The translations under genes were made by a program, and so were the position numbers. From Aquimarina latercula DSM 2041 (GTDB lineage: Bacteria; Bacteroidota; Bacteroidia; Flavobacteriales; Flavobacteriaceae): 64,000 nt of DNA. Below, one piece after another: positions 42,888 through 52,307 of the stretch. Every line of letters starts with the position of its first letter. Position 1 is the first letter of the stretch. Where the stretch lies: the NCBI RefSeq assembly GCF_000430645.1, contig NZ_AUMK01000013.1, positions 124,001 to 188,000 of the forward strand, in the 5' to 3' direction. The notes below the pieces were generated by a model. That model did no database searches and had not been told where the DNA came from. It saw nothing but the letters and a program-made list of their open reading frames with translations.

Positions 42888-45518
42888 TTAATTCTTAGTT
42901 CCTGTTGTGTCTTTTTTCTTTTTCTTGCCCAGAAAACCTCCTAAAATATCTTTGGCTGCATCTTTTAATTTATCTTCTGGTTTGTCCGTAGTCGTTTTTG
43001 TTGAGTCTTTATCTTTTTTAGAACCACCTAATAAATCTGTAAGTACCTTAGTTCCTTCGTTAACGATTTTGCCGGTTGCTTTTTCCTTCTGTTTGTCTAT
43101 AATTTGTTGTGTAAGTTGCTTAACTGCTGTACCAGTATTAAGATTGATTTTCGGGTTCGAAAAATTTCCTGATATTCCAATCGGAAGTGCTACTGTCATG
43201 TCTTTAGATTCTTGATCGCTAAGTTTAGAGAGTAATCCACCAACTTGGTTACCTAAATATTTTGCAGGGACATCCAATGATACGTTATAATCCATGTTCA
43301 TATCAAAACTGTGACTTCCTCCTGCAGTTATTTTAATACCTTCTATATCAAAATCGAATGGCTTTACATTGATGTTTCCATCATCGAAACTAAGAGATGT
43401 CTTAATGTCTTTTAAGTCTAGCTTGTCCAGGTCTAAAAAATTTAACTGACTATCTAAGTTAGATAGTAGTGGTGTTTGCGCAGTGTTTACTTTAGCATTT
43501 AATATTTCTGCTAGTGCATTTCCTTTTACAGAATTAAGAACTGGAGTAAGATCATTGTTTAGGTTACCATTTATATTGATTTGTGTTGTTAATGCTCCTG
43601 TTAGTGCTTTTGCGATCGGTGCTAGACCTTGCAATAGCTCTAGGCTTGAAAATGATTTGGCAATATTTATTTTACTTAGATCTAGATTCATCCCAAAATT
43701 TGGAGTTTCGGATTTAGTAGATACTTTCCCATTAAACGCTAATCCACCATCAAAAAGGTTAGATGTTACGTTCTGTAAATATGCTGTTTCGTCATTTATT
43801 TTTACACTCCCTTTGGTATTTCGTAATTCTAGATTATCGTAAATTACTTTTTTTGCATCAAAATTCAACGTAGCATCAATAAAAGATGGGATTTTAAGAG
43901 GGTCACTTGATGTTTCTTCTTCAGTCTGTTCTTCAGCTGTTTCATTTCCAGCGACCATAAAATCATTTACCGCAAAAACTTCGGAAGTAACATCAAAGGT
44001 TCCTTTAAGATCTTGTTTTGAAAATAGAAACCCCATTAAGTTGTTTATAGTTCCCTGAGCAGCAAGATCCGATTTTCCTGTAGTCACTTGCATTTTATCC
44101 AGTGTAATGGTCTCTGGTTTAAAATTTACATTTGCTTTTTCTATGTTTATCTCACTCGGTAATTCTGGTGATGCATACGTGAACTTATCCAAACTAATGG
44201 TTCCAGCGCTTTTTACGTTTTGATATTGTTCTTTTTCTAAAGATAGCATATCAAATTTCGTATTTACATTTGCCTTAAGTATTCCATTAAGTTGTTGTTC
44301 TAGTTCTAAAGGGTATGCTTTATCCAAATTAGCAAGATTTAAAGTCCCGTTTACTGCCATATCCACAATCATATTTGTAGTAACATTTCTTAGGCTTCCT
44401 TTGGCAGCAAAAGTATCTTGGTCAATTTTAAAAGTAAGATTTCCGATGTTAACATAGATGTCATCTGCTAAACCAGTATCATTTTTTATTTGAGTATCGA
44501 TATTAATGTTTTGAACACTCTTTGGAAGATCTGGATACTTAAAAGAAGCATTGTGAGAGGCAATTTGGATATCCATTTTTGGGATATATACATCATCAGC
44601 TTTTCCTTTAATAACACCATTAACCGAAAAATCTCCTGTGGTTTGTACGCCATCTAGGTTTTTAGCATAGACTTCTGGTATAACCGCTAGAAAGTTTTTA
44701 AAATCTGAAGTTGGTGTTTTAAAACTAAGATCAACATCGGTATACTTCTCAAATAATTGCACGAATCCTTCGAATTCTAATGGCAATTGATTTACCAGTG
44801 CTTTATTTTCTTTAAAAGCGTATCGTTGATTTTCTAGATCTAGTTCTAATTCTGCATCAAGTTTTAGTGCATTTTTATTCAGGTATTGGGTGTCATCTAA
44901 GCTAAAAGAGACTTCAGAACTAGATTCAGTGTCTAATATAATATTTTCTCCAGATAGAGATCCGTCACCACTGTGATTTACATTAGTCATAAGTAAAGCA
45001 ATCTTTCCTACATCATCTTTGTACAATAGCTTACTGTTATTTATTTCGTAATGATCTAATTCGAAAGTAAAAGAACCTCCTTGTTCGTTATCGGTAGTTT
45101 TTGTTTCTCCTGATTCTTTTGCTATATCAAAATTGGAATTTCCTAAAGAGTCTGTTTTTATAGCAATATTGGCTTCGTCGATTATGAATTTTTGAACACT
45201 AATAGCTTCTTCTGCGCCTTTAAAAAGTTCATTTATGGACATGTCCAGAGATATCTTTTTAGCATACGCTAGCGTATCTCCTTCAAAAGGGGCAAAATTA
45301 ATAATAGAAAGCTCATCAATGATTACAGATGCTTTCGGAAAACTTCTGAGTAAACTAATGTCTACATCTGCAAAATCGACTTTTGCATTTACGTGTTCGT
45401 TTGCTAAGTATCGTATTTTATCTTTAATGGTTCCTCCAAAAAGTAAAGGAATAGAAATAACTGCTATTACAAGAATAACTATAAGAATACCGAAGATTTT
45501 GAGGACTTTTTTAACCAT
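42888..45518 (-). CDS. AsmA-like envelope protein
   Basis: The 876-residue protein has one N-terminal membrane segment (about 7-29, IFGILIVILVIAVISIPLLF) and an AsmA-type start (VNAKVDFADVDISLLRSFPK). Long beta-rich repeats follow, with conserved AsmA C-terminal blocks (ALTTQININGNLNNDLTPVL; GIKITAGGSHSFDMNMDYNV). A Lys/Asp-rich tail ends in KKKKDTTGTKN. AsmA family proteins bridge the inner and outer membranes and affect lipid transport and outer-membrane make-up. It is alone on its strand segment; a CAAAGGTA (TACCTTTG on the minus strand) -7 box lies 33 bases before the start. Confidence 0.88.
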   Translation of the reverse strand: MVKKVLKIFGILIVILVIAVISIPLLFGGTIKDKIRYLANEHVNAKVDFADVDISLLRSFPKASVIIDELSIINFAPFEGDTLAYAKKISLDMSINELFKGAEEAISVQKFIIDEANIAIKTDSLGNSNFDIAKESGETKTTDNEQGGSFTFELDHYEINNSKLLYKDDVGKIALLMTNVNHSGDGSLSGENIILDTESSSEVSFSLDDTQYLNKNALKLDAELELDLENQRYAFKENKALVNQLPLEFEGFVQLFEKYTDVDLSFKTPTSDFKNFLAVIPEVYAKNLDGVQTTGDFSVNGVIKGKADDVYIPKMDIQIASHNASFKYPDLPKSVQNINIDTQIKNDTGLADDIYVNIGNLTFKIDQDTFAAKGSLRNVTTNMIVDMAVNGTLNLANLDKAYPLELEQQLNGILKANVNTKFDMLSLEKEQYQNVKSAGTISLDKFTYASPELPSEINIEKANVNFKPETITLDKMQVTTGKSDLAAQGTINNLMGFLFSKQDLKGTFDVTSEVFAVNDFMVAGNETAEEQTEEETSSDPLKIPSFIDATLNFDAKKVIYDNLELRNTKGSVKINDETAYLQNVTSNLFDGGLAFNGKVSTKSETPNFGMNLDLSKINIAKSFSSLELLQGLAPIAKALTGALTTQININGNLNNDLTPVLNSVKGNALAEILNAKVNTAQTPLLSNLDSQLNFLDLDKLDLKDIKTSLSFDDGNINVKPFDFDIEGIKITAGGSHSFDMNMDYNVSLDVPAKYLGNQVGGLLSKLSDQESKDMTVALPIGISGNFSNPKINLNTGTAVKQLTQQIIDKQKEKATGKIVNEGTKVLTDLLGGSKKDKDSTKTTTDKPEDKLKDAAKDILGGFLGKKKKKDTTGTKN

Positions 45519-45597
45519 TATGATTGCTTTTTGTGTAAAGTAACGATTTACAAAGGTACAATGTTGCGGTATTTGAGTTAACTATTTGTTAGATTTT

Positions 45598-46305
45598 TTA
45601 AATTTCTAATGCTAATTCTCCTCCTTGTTTTAATTTGAACCTTTTTCTTAGTATAAAAACACTTAGGTAAAGAATAGGAGTGTCTAATGCGGCTACTAAT
45701 ATTTTAAATAAAAAACCATTAAGTAAAAGTATTCCAAAACGATCCCAATCGATGATTCCTGTAGAGCATAATAATACCAGGACGGTAAGTGTGTCTATAA
45801 ATTGCGAAGAAAATGTAGAGAAGTTATTTCTGATCCAAAGATGTTTTCCTTTCGTAACTTTTTTCCAAAAGTGAAAAACCTGAATGTCTATATATTGAGC
45901 AAAAAGATATGCCATCATCGATGCAAAAACAGCTATTGCGGTTGCACCAAAAACCTCTGTAAATGTTTCATCATTGATCGGTGACCAACTGGTTGCAGGA
46001 ACTTCTTTAGAAGCATAGATAATTAGTAGCGAAAAGAAAGAAGCAAAAATACCTGCGGTAACTATTTGGTTAGCTTTTCTTTTTCCATATACTTCACTAA
46101 TAATATCTGTTATTAAAAAAGTAATAGGATACGGTAATATTCCAACAGAAATCTCGAAAGTATACACACCGAAAAAATCCCAATAAAAAAACTTCTGAAA
46201 TATAAGGTTTGAGGCTACTAATGAGGAAATAAATAAAGCTCCAAGAATTAAGTAAATTCTGTATGCTACGATTTTGTCTTTTAGATTCAGAGGAGTGTTA
46301 TTCAA
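45598..46305 (-). CDS. Queuosine-precursor transporter (YhhQ/VUT family)
   Basis: The 235-residue protein has six hydrophobic segments and the family signatures NLIFQKFFYWDFFGVYTFEI, GILPYPITFLITDIISEVYG (the TDIISEVYGK motif) and LWIRNNFSTFSSQFIDT. YhhQ-type proteins import queuine or 7-cyano-7-deazaguanine for tRNA modification. Length fits. It is divergent from folK, and a TATTTTTG element (46333-46340, minus strand) lies 28 bases before its start. Confidence 0.93.
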   Translation of the reverse strand: MNNTPLNLKDKIVAYRIYLILGALFISSLVASNLIFQKFFYWDFFGVYTFEISVGILPYPITFLITDIISEVYGKRKANQIVTAGIFASFFSLLIIYASKEVPATSWSPINDETFTEVFGATAIAVFASMMAYLFAQYIDIQVFHFWKKVTKGKHLWIRNNFSTFSSQFIDTLTVLVLLCSTGIIDWDRFGILLLNGFLFKILVAALDTPILYLSVFILRKRFKLKQGGELALEI

Positions 46306-46332
46306 AATACAATTAGTTCATAATACTTCGCG

Positions 46333-46340
46333 CAAAAATA
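46333..46340 (-). promoter_or_regulatory. Putative -7 element before the YhhQ-type transporter
   Basis: CAAAAATA on the plus strand is TATTTTTG on the minus strand, a full TAnnTTTG match. On the plus strand TTAATTTG (46363-46370) is a one-off match facing folK. Confidence 0.4.
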
Positions 46341-46415
46341 AGGTGAAGTGGTTTTGTTTTCCTTAATTTGCTCTTAAAAATACGGAGTTATTATCAGAAT
46401 ATAAAAAACCCGAAA

Positions 46416-47543
46416 TTGAAAACACCCAATCATATACATATTTCATTAGGTAGTAATATCGGAAACCGGTTAGATTATCTTCAAAAAGCCATAAAAGCTG
46501 TTTATCATACTATAGGTGATGTTGTGAAAATTTCTGGGGTTTATCAAACTCCAGCCTGGGGTTTTAGTAGTGATGATTTTTATAATGCTTGTGTCTTAAT
46601 AAATACTTTTTATACAACTGAAGAAGTTTTGGATAAATTATTGGAGATTGAGAACTTTTTAGGAAGAAACAGAACAGATAAACAAGGTTATGAAGCTAGA
46701 ACAATAGACTTAGACGTTGTTTTTTCCTCTGAAGGAATTATACAAACTCAAAAGCTCGTGGTTCCACATCCATCAATGCAAGATCGAGTATTTGTGCTTA
46801 AACCTCTGGAAGAAATATCAGGAGGATATAAACATCCGATTTTAGAACAAACAGTGAGTCAATTGTTAGAGAGTACTCAGGACGCATCCGAGGTAACAAG
46901 GATAAAGGAGGCTATACTAAATCCAAAAGATGAATACTCATTATTTGCAGTTCAATATTTAACCATAGAAGGTAATATTGGTGCGGGTAAAACAAGTTTA
47001 GCTCATTTGATTTCAGAAGAGTTTAATGCAAAATTGGTGTTAGAGCGTTTTGCGGATAACCCTTTTTTACCAAAGTTTTATGAGGATATGGAGCGATACG
47101 CTTTTCCTTTAGAAATGTCCTTTCTAGCCGATCGATATCAGCGATTGCAGGATGATATTGGTCAGTTTGATCTTTTTAAAGATTTTGTGGTAAGTGATTA
47201 TGATGTTTTTAAATCACTGATTTTTGCCCAAGTAACGCTTCAGGAAGATGAATATAAATTGTACAAAAAGGTTTTTGATATAATGTACAGAGATTTACCT
47301 AAGCCAGGTCTCTATGTATACTTGTATCAAAATACAGAGCGTTTGCTTGAAAACATTAAAAAAAGAGGACGTGATTATGAGCAGAAAATCCCTGCCGAAT
47401 ATCTGGATAAAATCAATAAAGGGTATTTGCGATTTATAAAAGCACAGTCACACCTTAATGTTAAGATTATAGATATATCCGAAAGGGATTTTATTTCAAA
47501 CAGATTAGATTATATCTGGATTTTAGATCAATTAAAAGATTAA
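46416..47543 (+). CDS. folK: HPPK (folate synthesis) fused to deoxynucleoside kinase
   Basis: No ATG start is available. TTG at 46416 gives MKTPNHIHISLGSNIGNR, the standard HPPK N-terminus; TTG at 46368 is an in-frame alternative. Residues 1-150 are 2-amino-4-hydroxy-6-hydroxymethyldihydropteridine diphosphokinase (SLGSNIGNRLDYLQ, IENFLGRNRTDKQGYEARTI, DLDVVF). Residues about 170-375 are a deoxynucleoside kinase with Walker A EGNIGAGKTSL, the ERFADNPFLPKFYED block and RGRDYEQKIPAEYL. The first makes the pterin diphosphate for dihydropteroate synthesis; the second phosphorylates deoxynucleosides for salvage. The fusion occurs in Bacteroidota. It is divergent from the YhhQ gene. Confidence 0.92.
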   Translation: MKTPNHIHISLGSNIGNRLDYLQKAIKAVYHTIGDVVKISGVYQTPAWGFSSDDFYNACVLINTFYTTEEVLDKLLEIENFLGRNRTDKQGYEARTIDLDVVFSSEGIIQTQKLVVPHPSMQDRVFVLKPLEEISGGYKHPILEQTVSQLLESTQDASEVTRIKEAILNPKDEYSLFAVQYLTIEGNIGAGKTSLAHLISEEFNAKLVLERFADNPFLPKFYEDMERYAFPLEMSFLADRYQRLQDDIGQFDLFKDFVVSDYDVFKSLIFAQVTLQEDEYKLYKKVFDIMYRDLPKPGLYVYLYQNTERLLENIKKRGRDYEQKIPAEYLDKINKGYLRFIKAQSHLNVKIIDISERDFISNRLDYIWILDQLKD

Positions 47544-47544
47544 A

Positions 47545-48858
47545 TTATCCTTTTTGAAGGTCACTAGCAATTTTTTGAACTTCGTCTAAAACGCGAAGTA
47601 AGTTACCACTCCAAAGTTTTTCTATTTGCGCTTCAGTATATCCACGTTTTACTAGTTCTAGGGTTACATTAAAAGTTTCTGAAGCATCACTCCAGCCTTC
47701 AATTCCACCACCACCATCAAAATCAGAGCTAATACCTACGTGTTCTATACCAATTTTATCAACCATATAATCTATGTGATTTACAAAATCTACAACATCA
47801 ACAGCGGGAGGAAGATCATTCATTGTTTTAACTTTAGCTCTTCGTATCGCTGCCATTTTTCCTAAAAAGTCGTAATAAGTCTCTTTTTCTTCAGAACTAA
47901 GATTCATTACTTCTTCTCGTTCTAGCCAAGTTACTCCCATAGAATCGGCTATCTGTTTACCGATTTCTACTTCTTTAACGACTCTCTTTTCAAACTTTTC
48001 TGTATTAAGATATGAGGTAAAAGCTACTGTCTGAACAACACCGCCATTTTCTTTTAACCATTGTAGTTGTTCATCATCTAGATTTCTACTGTGATCACAT
48101 AAAGCTCTAGCTGATGAGTGAGAAGCTATAATGGGAGCTTTAGAAAGCTCGATCATCTGGCGCATAGATTCTTTTGATGGATGAGACACATCAATCATAA
48201 TACCCCATTTATTCATTTCTGCAACAACTTCTTTTCCAAGATCACTTAGTCCGTTATGTAGCCAAACGTCGTCTGCTTCTCCAGTATTAGAATCACACAG
48301 TTGACTATGACCATTATGGGATAATGACATATATCTGGCACCAAGGTCATAAAACTTTTTTACATTGCTGATATCGGTTCCGACAGGATATCCGTTTTCA
48401 ATACCTATCATAGCCACTTTTTTACCTGATTTATGAATGCTGCGTACATCATCAGAATTCCTTGCTAATGCTATTTGATCAGGAGCTAGAGTGTCAACTA
48501 ATCGATGGATGGCATCAAATTTTGACATAGCAATTTTATGAGCCTTTTTAAAACCTTCTGCATTTAATGAATCCTGACCTGTGTATACAATAAACCAAGC
48601 TACATCTAAACCACCTTTTTTCATTTTTGGTAATGTAATCTGAGAGTTTAAATCTTGCGTGTAATTAATAGAGTCGGTAAAGTTTTTTATGTTAATATCA
48701 CAGTGAGTGTCTAATGTAATAACATTCTTATGTATTTCTTTTGCCTTGGAGATTAGTTGAGCCTCTGTCATAGATTCTTCTTTTTTAGGTTCTTCTTTTT
48801 TTTGGTTGCAACCAATTAAAGTTAAACAGATGACCAATAGTATAGAGATGTGTTTCAT
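47545..48858 (-). CDS. Membrane dipeptidase (peptidase M19) lipoprotein
   Basis: The 437-residue protein has a lipoprotein signal (ISILLVICLTLIGC, Cys 17) and a short Lys/Glu spacer. The M19 metal-site motifs follow: ITLDTHCDINIK, MIGIENGYPVG, DVSHPSKESM, IIASHSSARALCD and VGISSDFDGGGG. M19 enzymes are binuclear zinc dipeptidases, here placed on the envelope. Length matches Bacteroidota members. It ends one base past the convergent folK fusion gene (stops 1 base apart) and lies 18 bases downstream of the TrmH gene, so those two are likely co-transcribed. Confidence 0.95.
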   Translation of the reverse strand: MKHISILLVICLTLIGCNQKKEEPKKEESMTEAQLISKAKEIHKNVITLDTHCDINIKNFTDSINYTQDLNSQITLPKMKKGGLDVAWFIVYTGQDSLNAEGFKKAHKIAMSKFDAIHRLVDTLAPDQIALARNSDDVRSIHKSGKKVAMIGIENGYPVGTDISNVKKFYDLGARYMSLSHNGHSQLCDSNTGEADDVWLHNGLSDLGKEVVAEMNKWGIMIDVSHPSKESMRQMIELSKAPIIASHSSARALCDHSRNLDDEQLQWLKENGGVVQTVAFTSYLNTEKFEKRVVKEVEIGKQIADSMGVTWLEREEVMNLSSEEKETYYDFLGKMAAIRRAKVKTMNDLPPAVDVVDFVNHIDYMVDKIGIEHVGISSDFDGGGGIEGWSDASETFNVTLELVKRGYTEAQIEKLWSGNLLRVLDEVQKIASDLQKG

Positions 48859-48876
48859 TATGAAATAATAATTGAG

Positions 48877-49419
48877 TTAGTGAGCCTTAAACTTACAAAA
48901 CAAATCCCAAACTACTACTCCAGTACTAACCGAAATGTTTAGAGAGTGTTTACTACCATACTGAGGGATTTCTATAACACTATCACTTGCAGAAACTACA
49001 TCTTGTTGAACACCTTTTACTTCATTTCCAAAAATCACCGCGTAGGTTTGATTAGATTCAGGATTAAAATCATGTAACATAGTAGCATTTTCTGCTTGTT
49101 CAATGGATAGAATTTTTATGTTTTCTGATTGTAATTTTGCAACCAGATCTATAGTCTCTTTTACATGTTCCCAATCTACAGTTTCTGTAGCTCCTAATGC
49201 AGTTTTCTGAATGTCTTTATGTGGTGGAGTAGCAGTAATACCGCATAAATATATTTTTTTGATTAAAAAAGCATCTGCAGTTCTAAAGACAGATCCAATA
49301 TTATTGAGACTTCTAATATTATCTAGAATGATTATCAAAGGAGTTTTTTTAGCTTCTTTGAATTCAGCAACCGTTTTACGATCAAGTTCGCTGTTTTTTA
49401 GTTTTCTATTTTCTTTCAT
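48877..49419 (-). CDS. TrmH/SpoU family RNA methyltransferase
   Basis: The 180-residue protein has the SPOUT signatures: LDNIRSLNNIGSVFRTADAF (motif 1), YAVIFGNEVKGVQQD (motif 2) and EIPQYGSKHSLNISVSTGVV (motif 3). It transfers a methyl group from S-adenosylmethionine to a ribose 2'-OH of tRNA or rRNA. It lacks an N-terminal RNA-binding extension, so it is the short TrmH type. The site cannot be told. It is upstream of the M19 gene on the same strand. Confidence 0.94.
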   Translation of the reverse strand: MKENRKLKNSELDRKTVAEFKEAKKTPLIIILDNIRSLNNIGSVFRTADAFLIKKIYLCGITATPPHKDIQKTALGATETVDWEHVKETIDLVAKLQSENIKILSIEQAENATMLHDFNPESNQTYAVIFGNEVKGVQQDVVSASDSVIEIPQYGSKHSLNISVSTGVVVWDLFCKFKAH

Positions 49420-49442
49420 TACAGCAAAAGTATTATTTATTG

Positions 49443-49526
49443 TTATTCTAACGAAGGTCAGAATCCAAAATATAGAAATCGCTTGATTAATATAATGGAT
49501 CCCAGTCTACGCTGGGGTGATATGTT
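49443..49526. repeat. Putative dispersed intergenic repeat
   Basis: The stretch carries two dyads: TTCTAACGAAGGTCAGAA (49447 area) and GATCCCAGTCTACGCTGGGG (49498-49517), with an inner CCCAG/CTGGG pair. This reads like a dispersed intergenic element. Its copy number cannot be told from one window. Confidence 0.4.
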
Positions 49527-49664
49527 ACTTGATGATTGTTCTTAGCTTAATACCGCCCTCTCCTTTAGAGAAATTGTGAATAAAAATGAATAACTCCTGT
49601 TGGTTAGGTTTCAAAAAAAAATGGAGAATACCTACATTAGCCACAGTAGAAAAATTAGATACTC

Positions 49665-52301
49665 TTGGCACCAAAAAAAGTAAAAAAAGAAAAGAAAGTA
49701 ACACCGCTAATGAAGCAGTATAATGCTATTAAGGCTAAATACCCGGATGCATTATTACTATTTAGAGTAGGTGATTTTTATGAAACTTTTGGAGAAGATG
49801 CTATTAAGGCAGCAGCAATTCTTAATATTGTACAGACCAAGAGAGGTAATGGAAGTGAACACGAAACTGCATTGGCAGGATTTCCGCATCATTCTCTAAA
49901 CACATACTTGCCTAAATTAGTTAAGGCTGGAGAAAGAGTAGCAATCTGTGACCAATTAGAAGATCCTAAGCAGACAAAAACGATTGTAAAAAGGGGAGTG
50001 ACTGAATTGGTAACTCCTGGAGTTGCTCTAAATGATGAGGTATTACAGAGTAAAACTAATAATTTTTTGTGTGCGCTGCATTATGGTAAAAAAGAATTAG
50101 GTGTTGCATTTTTAGATGTTTCTACAGGAGAGTTCCTGACTGCTCAAGGCGATGTAGCACAGATGGATAAATTACTACGTAATTTTAGCCCAAGTGAAGT
50201 GTTAATACCTAAACCTAAAAAACAAGCTTTTCAAAATGATTTTGGAAATGATTTTCATACTTTTTTTCTAGAAGATTGGGTTTTTAAAACGGATTATGCA
50301 AATGAGACATTAAATGCTCATTTTGAGACGACATCTCTAAAAGGTTTTGGAGTAGATCATTTACAAGAAGGTGTTATAGCGGCTGGGGTAATTCTTCATT
50401 ATTTAGGAGAAACGCAGCATCATAAATTACAACATATTACTTCCATACAACGGATTGCAGAGGATGAGTATATATGGATGGATCGTTTTACAATTCGAAA
50501 CTTGGAATTGTATAACCCTAATGCAGTCAATGCTGTAACGTTAATAGATGTTATTGATAAAACAATTTCTCCAATGGGAGGACGTACACTAAAACGTTGG
50601 TTAGCTTTACCACTTAAAAATGTAGTTAGTATTCAAAAACGTCATGAAGTAGTTCAATACCTTTTAGATAATGGAACACTACACCAAAAGGTCCAACATC
50701 AGATTAAACAAATTGGAGATATTGAACGTTTGATTTCTAAAGTTGCTACAGGAAAAGTCAATCCCAGAGAAATTATTCAATTAAAAAACTCTTTAGAAGC
50801 AATAGTTCCCATAAAAGCGCAAGCAACTAATAGTGATAATGAGGCCTTAAAAGTAATAGGGGATACCTTGCATGATTGCGAATTGTTGCGTAACAAAATA
50901 AAAGAAACGCTGAATGAAGAAGCTCCTGTAAATATCCTTAAAGGTAATTCCATAGCGGATGGTTATTTAGACGAATTAGATGAATTACGTTCGATTGCAT
51001 TTTCTGGGAAAGATTATTTAGATAAGATGTTAGAGCGGGAAACAGAAGCTACCGGAATAACTTCTTTAAAAATAGCCTCCAATAATGTTTTTGGGTATTA
51101 TATCGAAGTACGTAACACCCATAAAGATAAAGTTCCTGAAACTTGGATACGGAAGCAAACACTGGTTAATGCAGAAAGATATATCACAGAAGAGTTAAAA
51201 GAATACGAAGCTAAAATTCTTGGAGCCGAAGAAAAAATTCTAATGCTAGAACAACAGTTGTTTAGTGATTTAATTATTTGGATGAATGAGTATATCAAGC
51301 CGGTGCAATTAAATGCTAGTTTGATCGGACAATTGGACTGTTTATGTTCTTATGCTCAATTAGCTGAAGAAAACAACTATACACGTCCGTTGATAGATGA
51401 TTCCTATACGCTAGAAATTAAAAATGGACGTCATCCAGTAATTGAAAAACAATTACCACCAGGAGAACAGTACATAGCTAATGATGTTTCTTTAAATAAG
51501 GAAGATCAGCAGATGATTATGATTACGGGACCTAATATGAGTGGTAAGTCTGCAATATTGAGACAAACAGCCTTAATCGTCTTATTAGCACAAATGGGAA
51601 GTTTTGTTCCCGCAGATGAGGCTAAAATTGGAGCAGTAGATAAAATATTTACTAGAGTAGGAGCAAGCGATAATATCTCTATGGGAGAATCCACGTTTAT
51701 GGTAGAGATGAATGAAACCGCAAATATTCTAAATAATATTTCGGACAGAAGCTTGGTATTGCTTGATGAAATAGGACGTGGTACAAGTACCTATGACGGG
51801 ATTTCTATTGCTTGGGCAATTAGTGAATTTCTTCATGAACATCCAGCGAGACCAAAAACCTTATTTGCTACACATTATCATGAGCTTAATGAAATGTGTG
51901 AAACCTTTAAGAGGATTAAAAATTATAATGTAGCGGTAAAAGAGTTAAAAGATAATGTATTGTTTCTTCGTAAACTAGTTCCTGGAGGCAGTGAGCATAG
52001 TTTTGGAATCCATGTAGCTAAAATGGCAGGAATGCCTCAACAAGTATTGCATAGAGCAAATAAGATGCTTAAAAAGTTAGAAAAATCGCATAGTAGCGAA
52101 GAGCTTACGGATAAGATAAAAGGGATTCAGGAAGAGGATGAGCTACAATTAAGCTTTTTTAATCTAGATGATCCACTATTGGAAGAAATTAAGGATGAAA
52201 TTGTAAATATTGACATTGATACGCTTACTCCTGTAGAAGCTTTGATGAAATTAAATGAGATTAAACGTATGTTAACCAGGAAGAAAGCTTCTACAGTGTA
52301 A
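49665..52301 (+). CDS. mutS: DNA mismatch repair protein MutS
   Basis: The start codon is TTG (TTGGCACCAAAA), the only option after a stop at 49656. The 878-residue protein has the mismatch-binding motif [14 protein letters not shown] near residue 40, the connector and lever regions, the ATPase with Walker A GPNMSGKS near residue 622, [15 protein letters not shown], and [14 protein letters not shown]. It ends in the helix-turn-helix and tail [13 protein letters not shown]. MutS recognises mismatches and starts repair with MutL. The tRNA pair and an integrase gene follow directly on its 3' side. Confidence 0.97.
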   Translation: MAPKKVKKEKKVTPLMKQYNAIKAKYPDALLLFRVGDFYETFGEDAIKAAAILNIVQTKRGNGSEHETALAGFPHHSLNTYLPKLVKAGERVAICDQLEDPKQTKTIVKRGVTELVTPGVALNDEVLQSKTNNFLCALHYGKKELGVAFLDVSTGEFLTAQGDVAQMDKLLRNFSPSEVLIPKPKKQAFQNDFGNDFHTFFLEDWVFKTDYANETLNAHFETTSLKGFGVDHLQEGVIAAGVILHYLGETQHHKLQHITSIQRIAEDEYIWMDRFTIRNLELYNPNAVNAVTLIDVIDKTISPMGGRTLKRWLALPLKNVVSIQKRHEVVQYLLDNGTLHQKVQHQIKQIGDIERLISKVATGKVNPREIIQLKNSLEAIVPIKAQATNSDNEALKVIGDTLHDCELLRNKIKETLNEEAPVNILKGNSIADGYLDELDELRSIAFSGKDYLDKMLERETEATGITSLKIASNNVFGYYIEVRNTHKDKVPETWIRKQTLVNAERYITEELKEYEAKILGAEEKILMLEQQLFSDLIIWMNEYIKPVQLNASLIGQLDCLCSYAQLAEENNYTRPLIDDSYTLEIKNGRHPVIEKQLPPGEQYIANDVSLNKEDQQMIMITGPNMSGKSAILRQTALIVLLAQMGSFVPADEAKIGAVDKIFTRVGASDNISMGESTFMVEMNETANILNNISDRSLVLLDEIGRGTSTYDGISIAWAISEFLHEHPARPKTLFATHYHELNEMCETFKRIKNYNVAVKELKDNVLFLRKLVPGGSEHSFGIHVAKMAGMPQQVLHRANKMLKKLEKSHSSEELTDKIKGIQEEDELQLSFFNLDDPLLEEIKDEIVNIDIDTLTPVEALMKLNEIKRMLTRKKASTV

Positions 52302-52307
52302 AGTTTT

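Noticed and set aside
49211..49486. 91-codon plus-strand frame across the TrmH gene start and the repeat
   Set aside because: Antisense to TrmH for most of its length, and its end lies in a palindrome-rich intergenic repeat.
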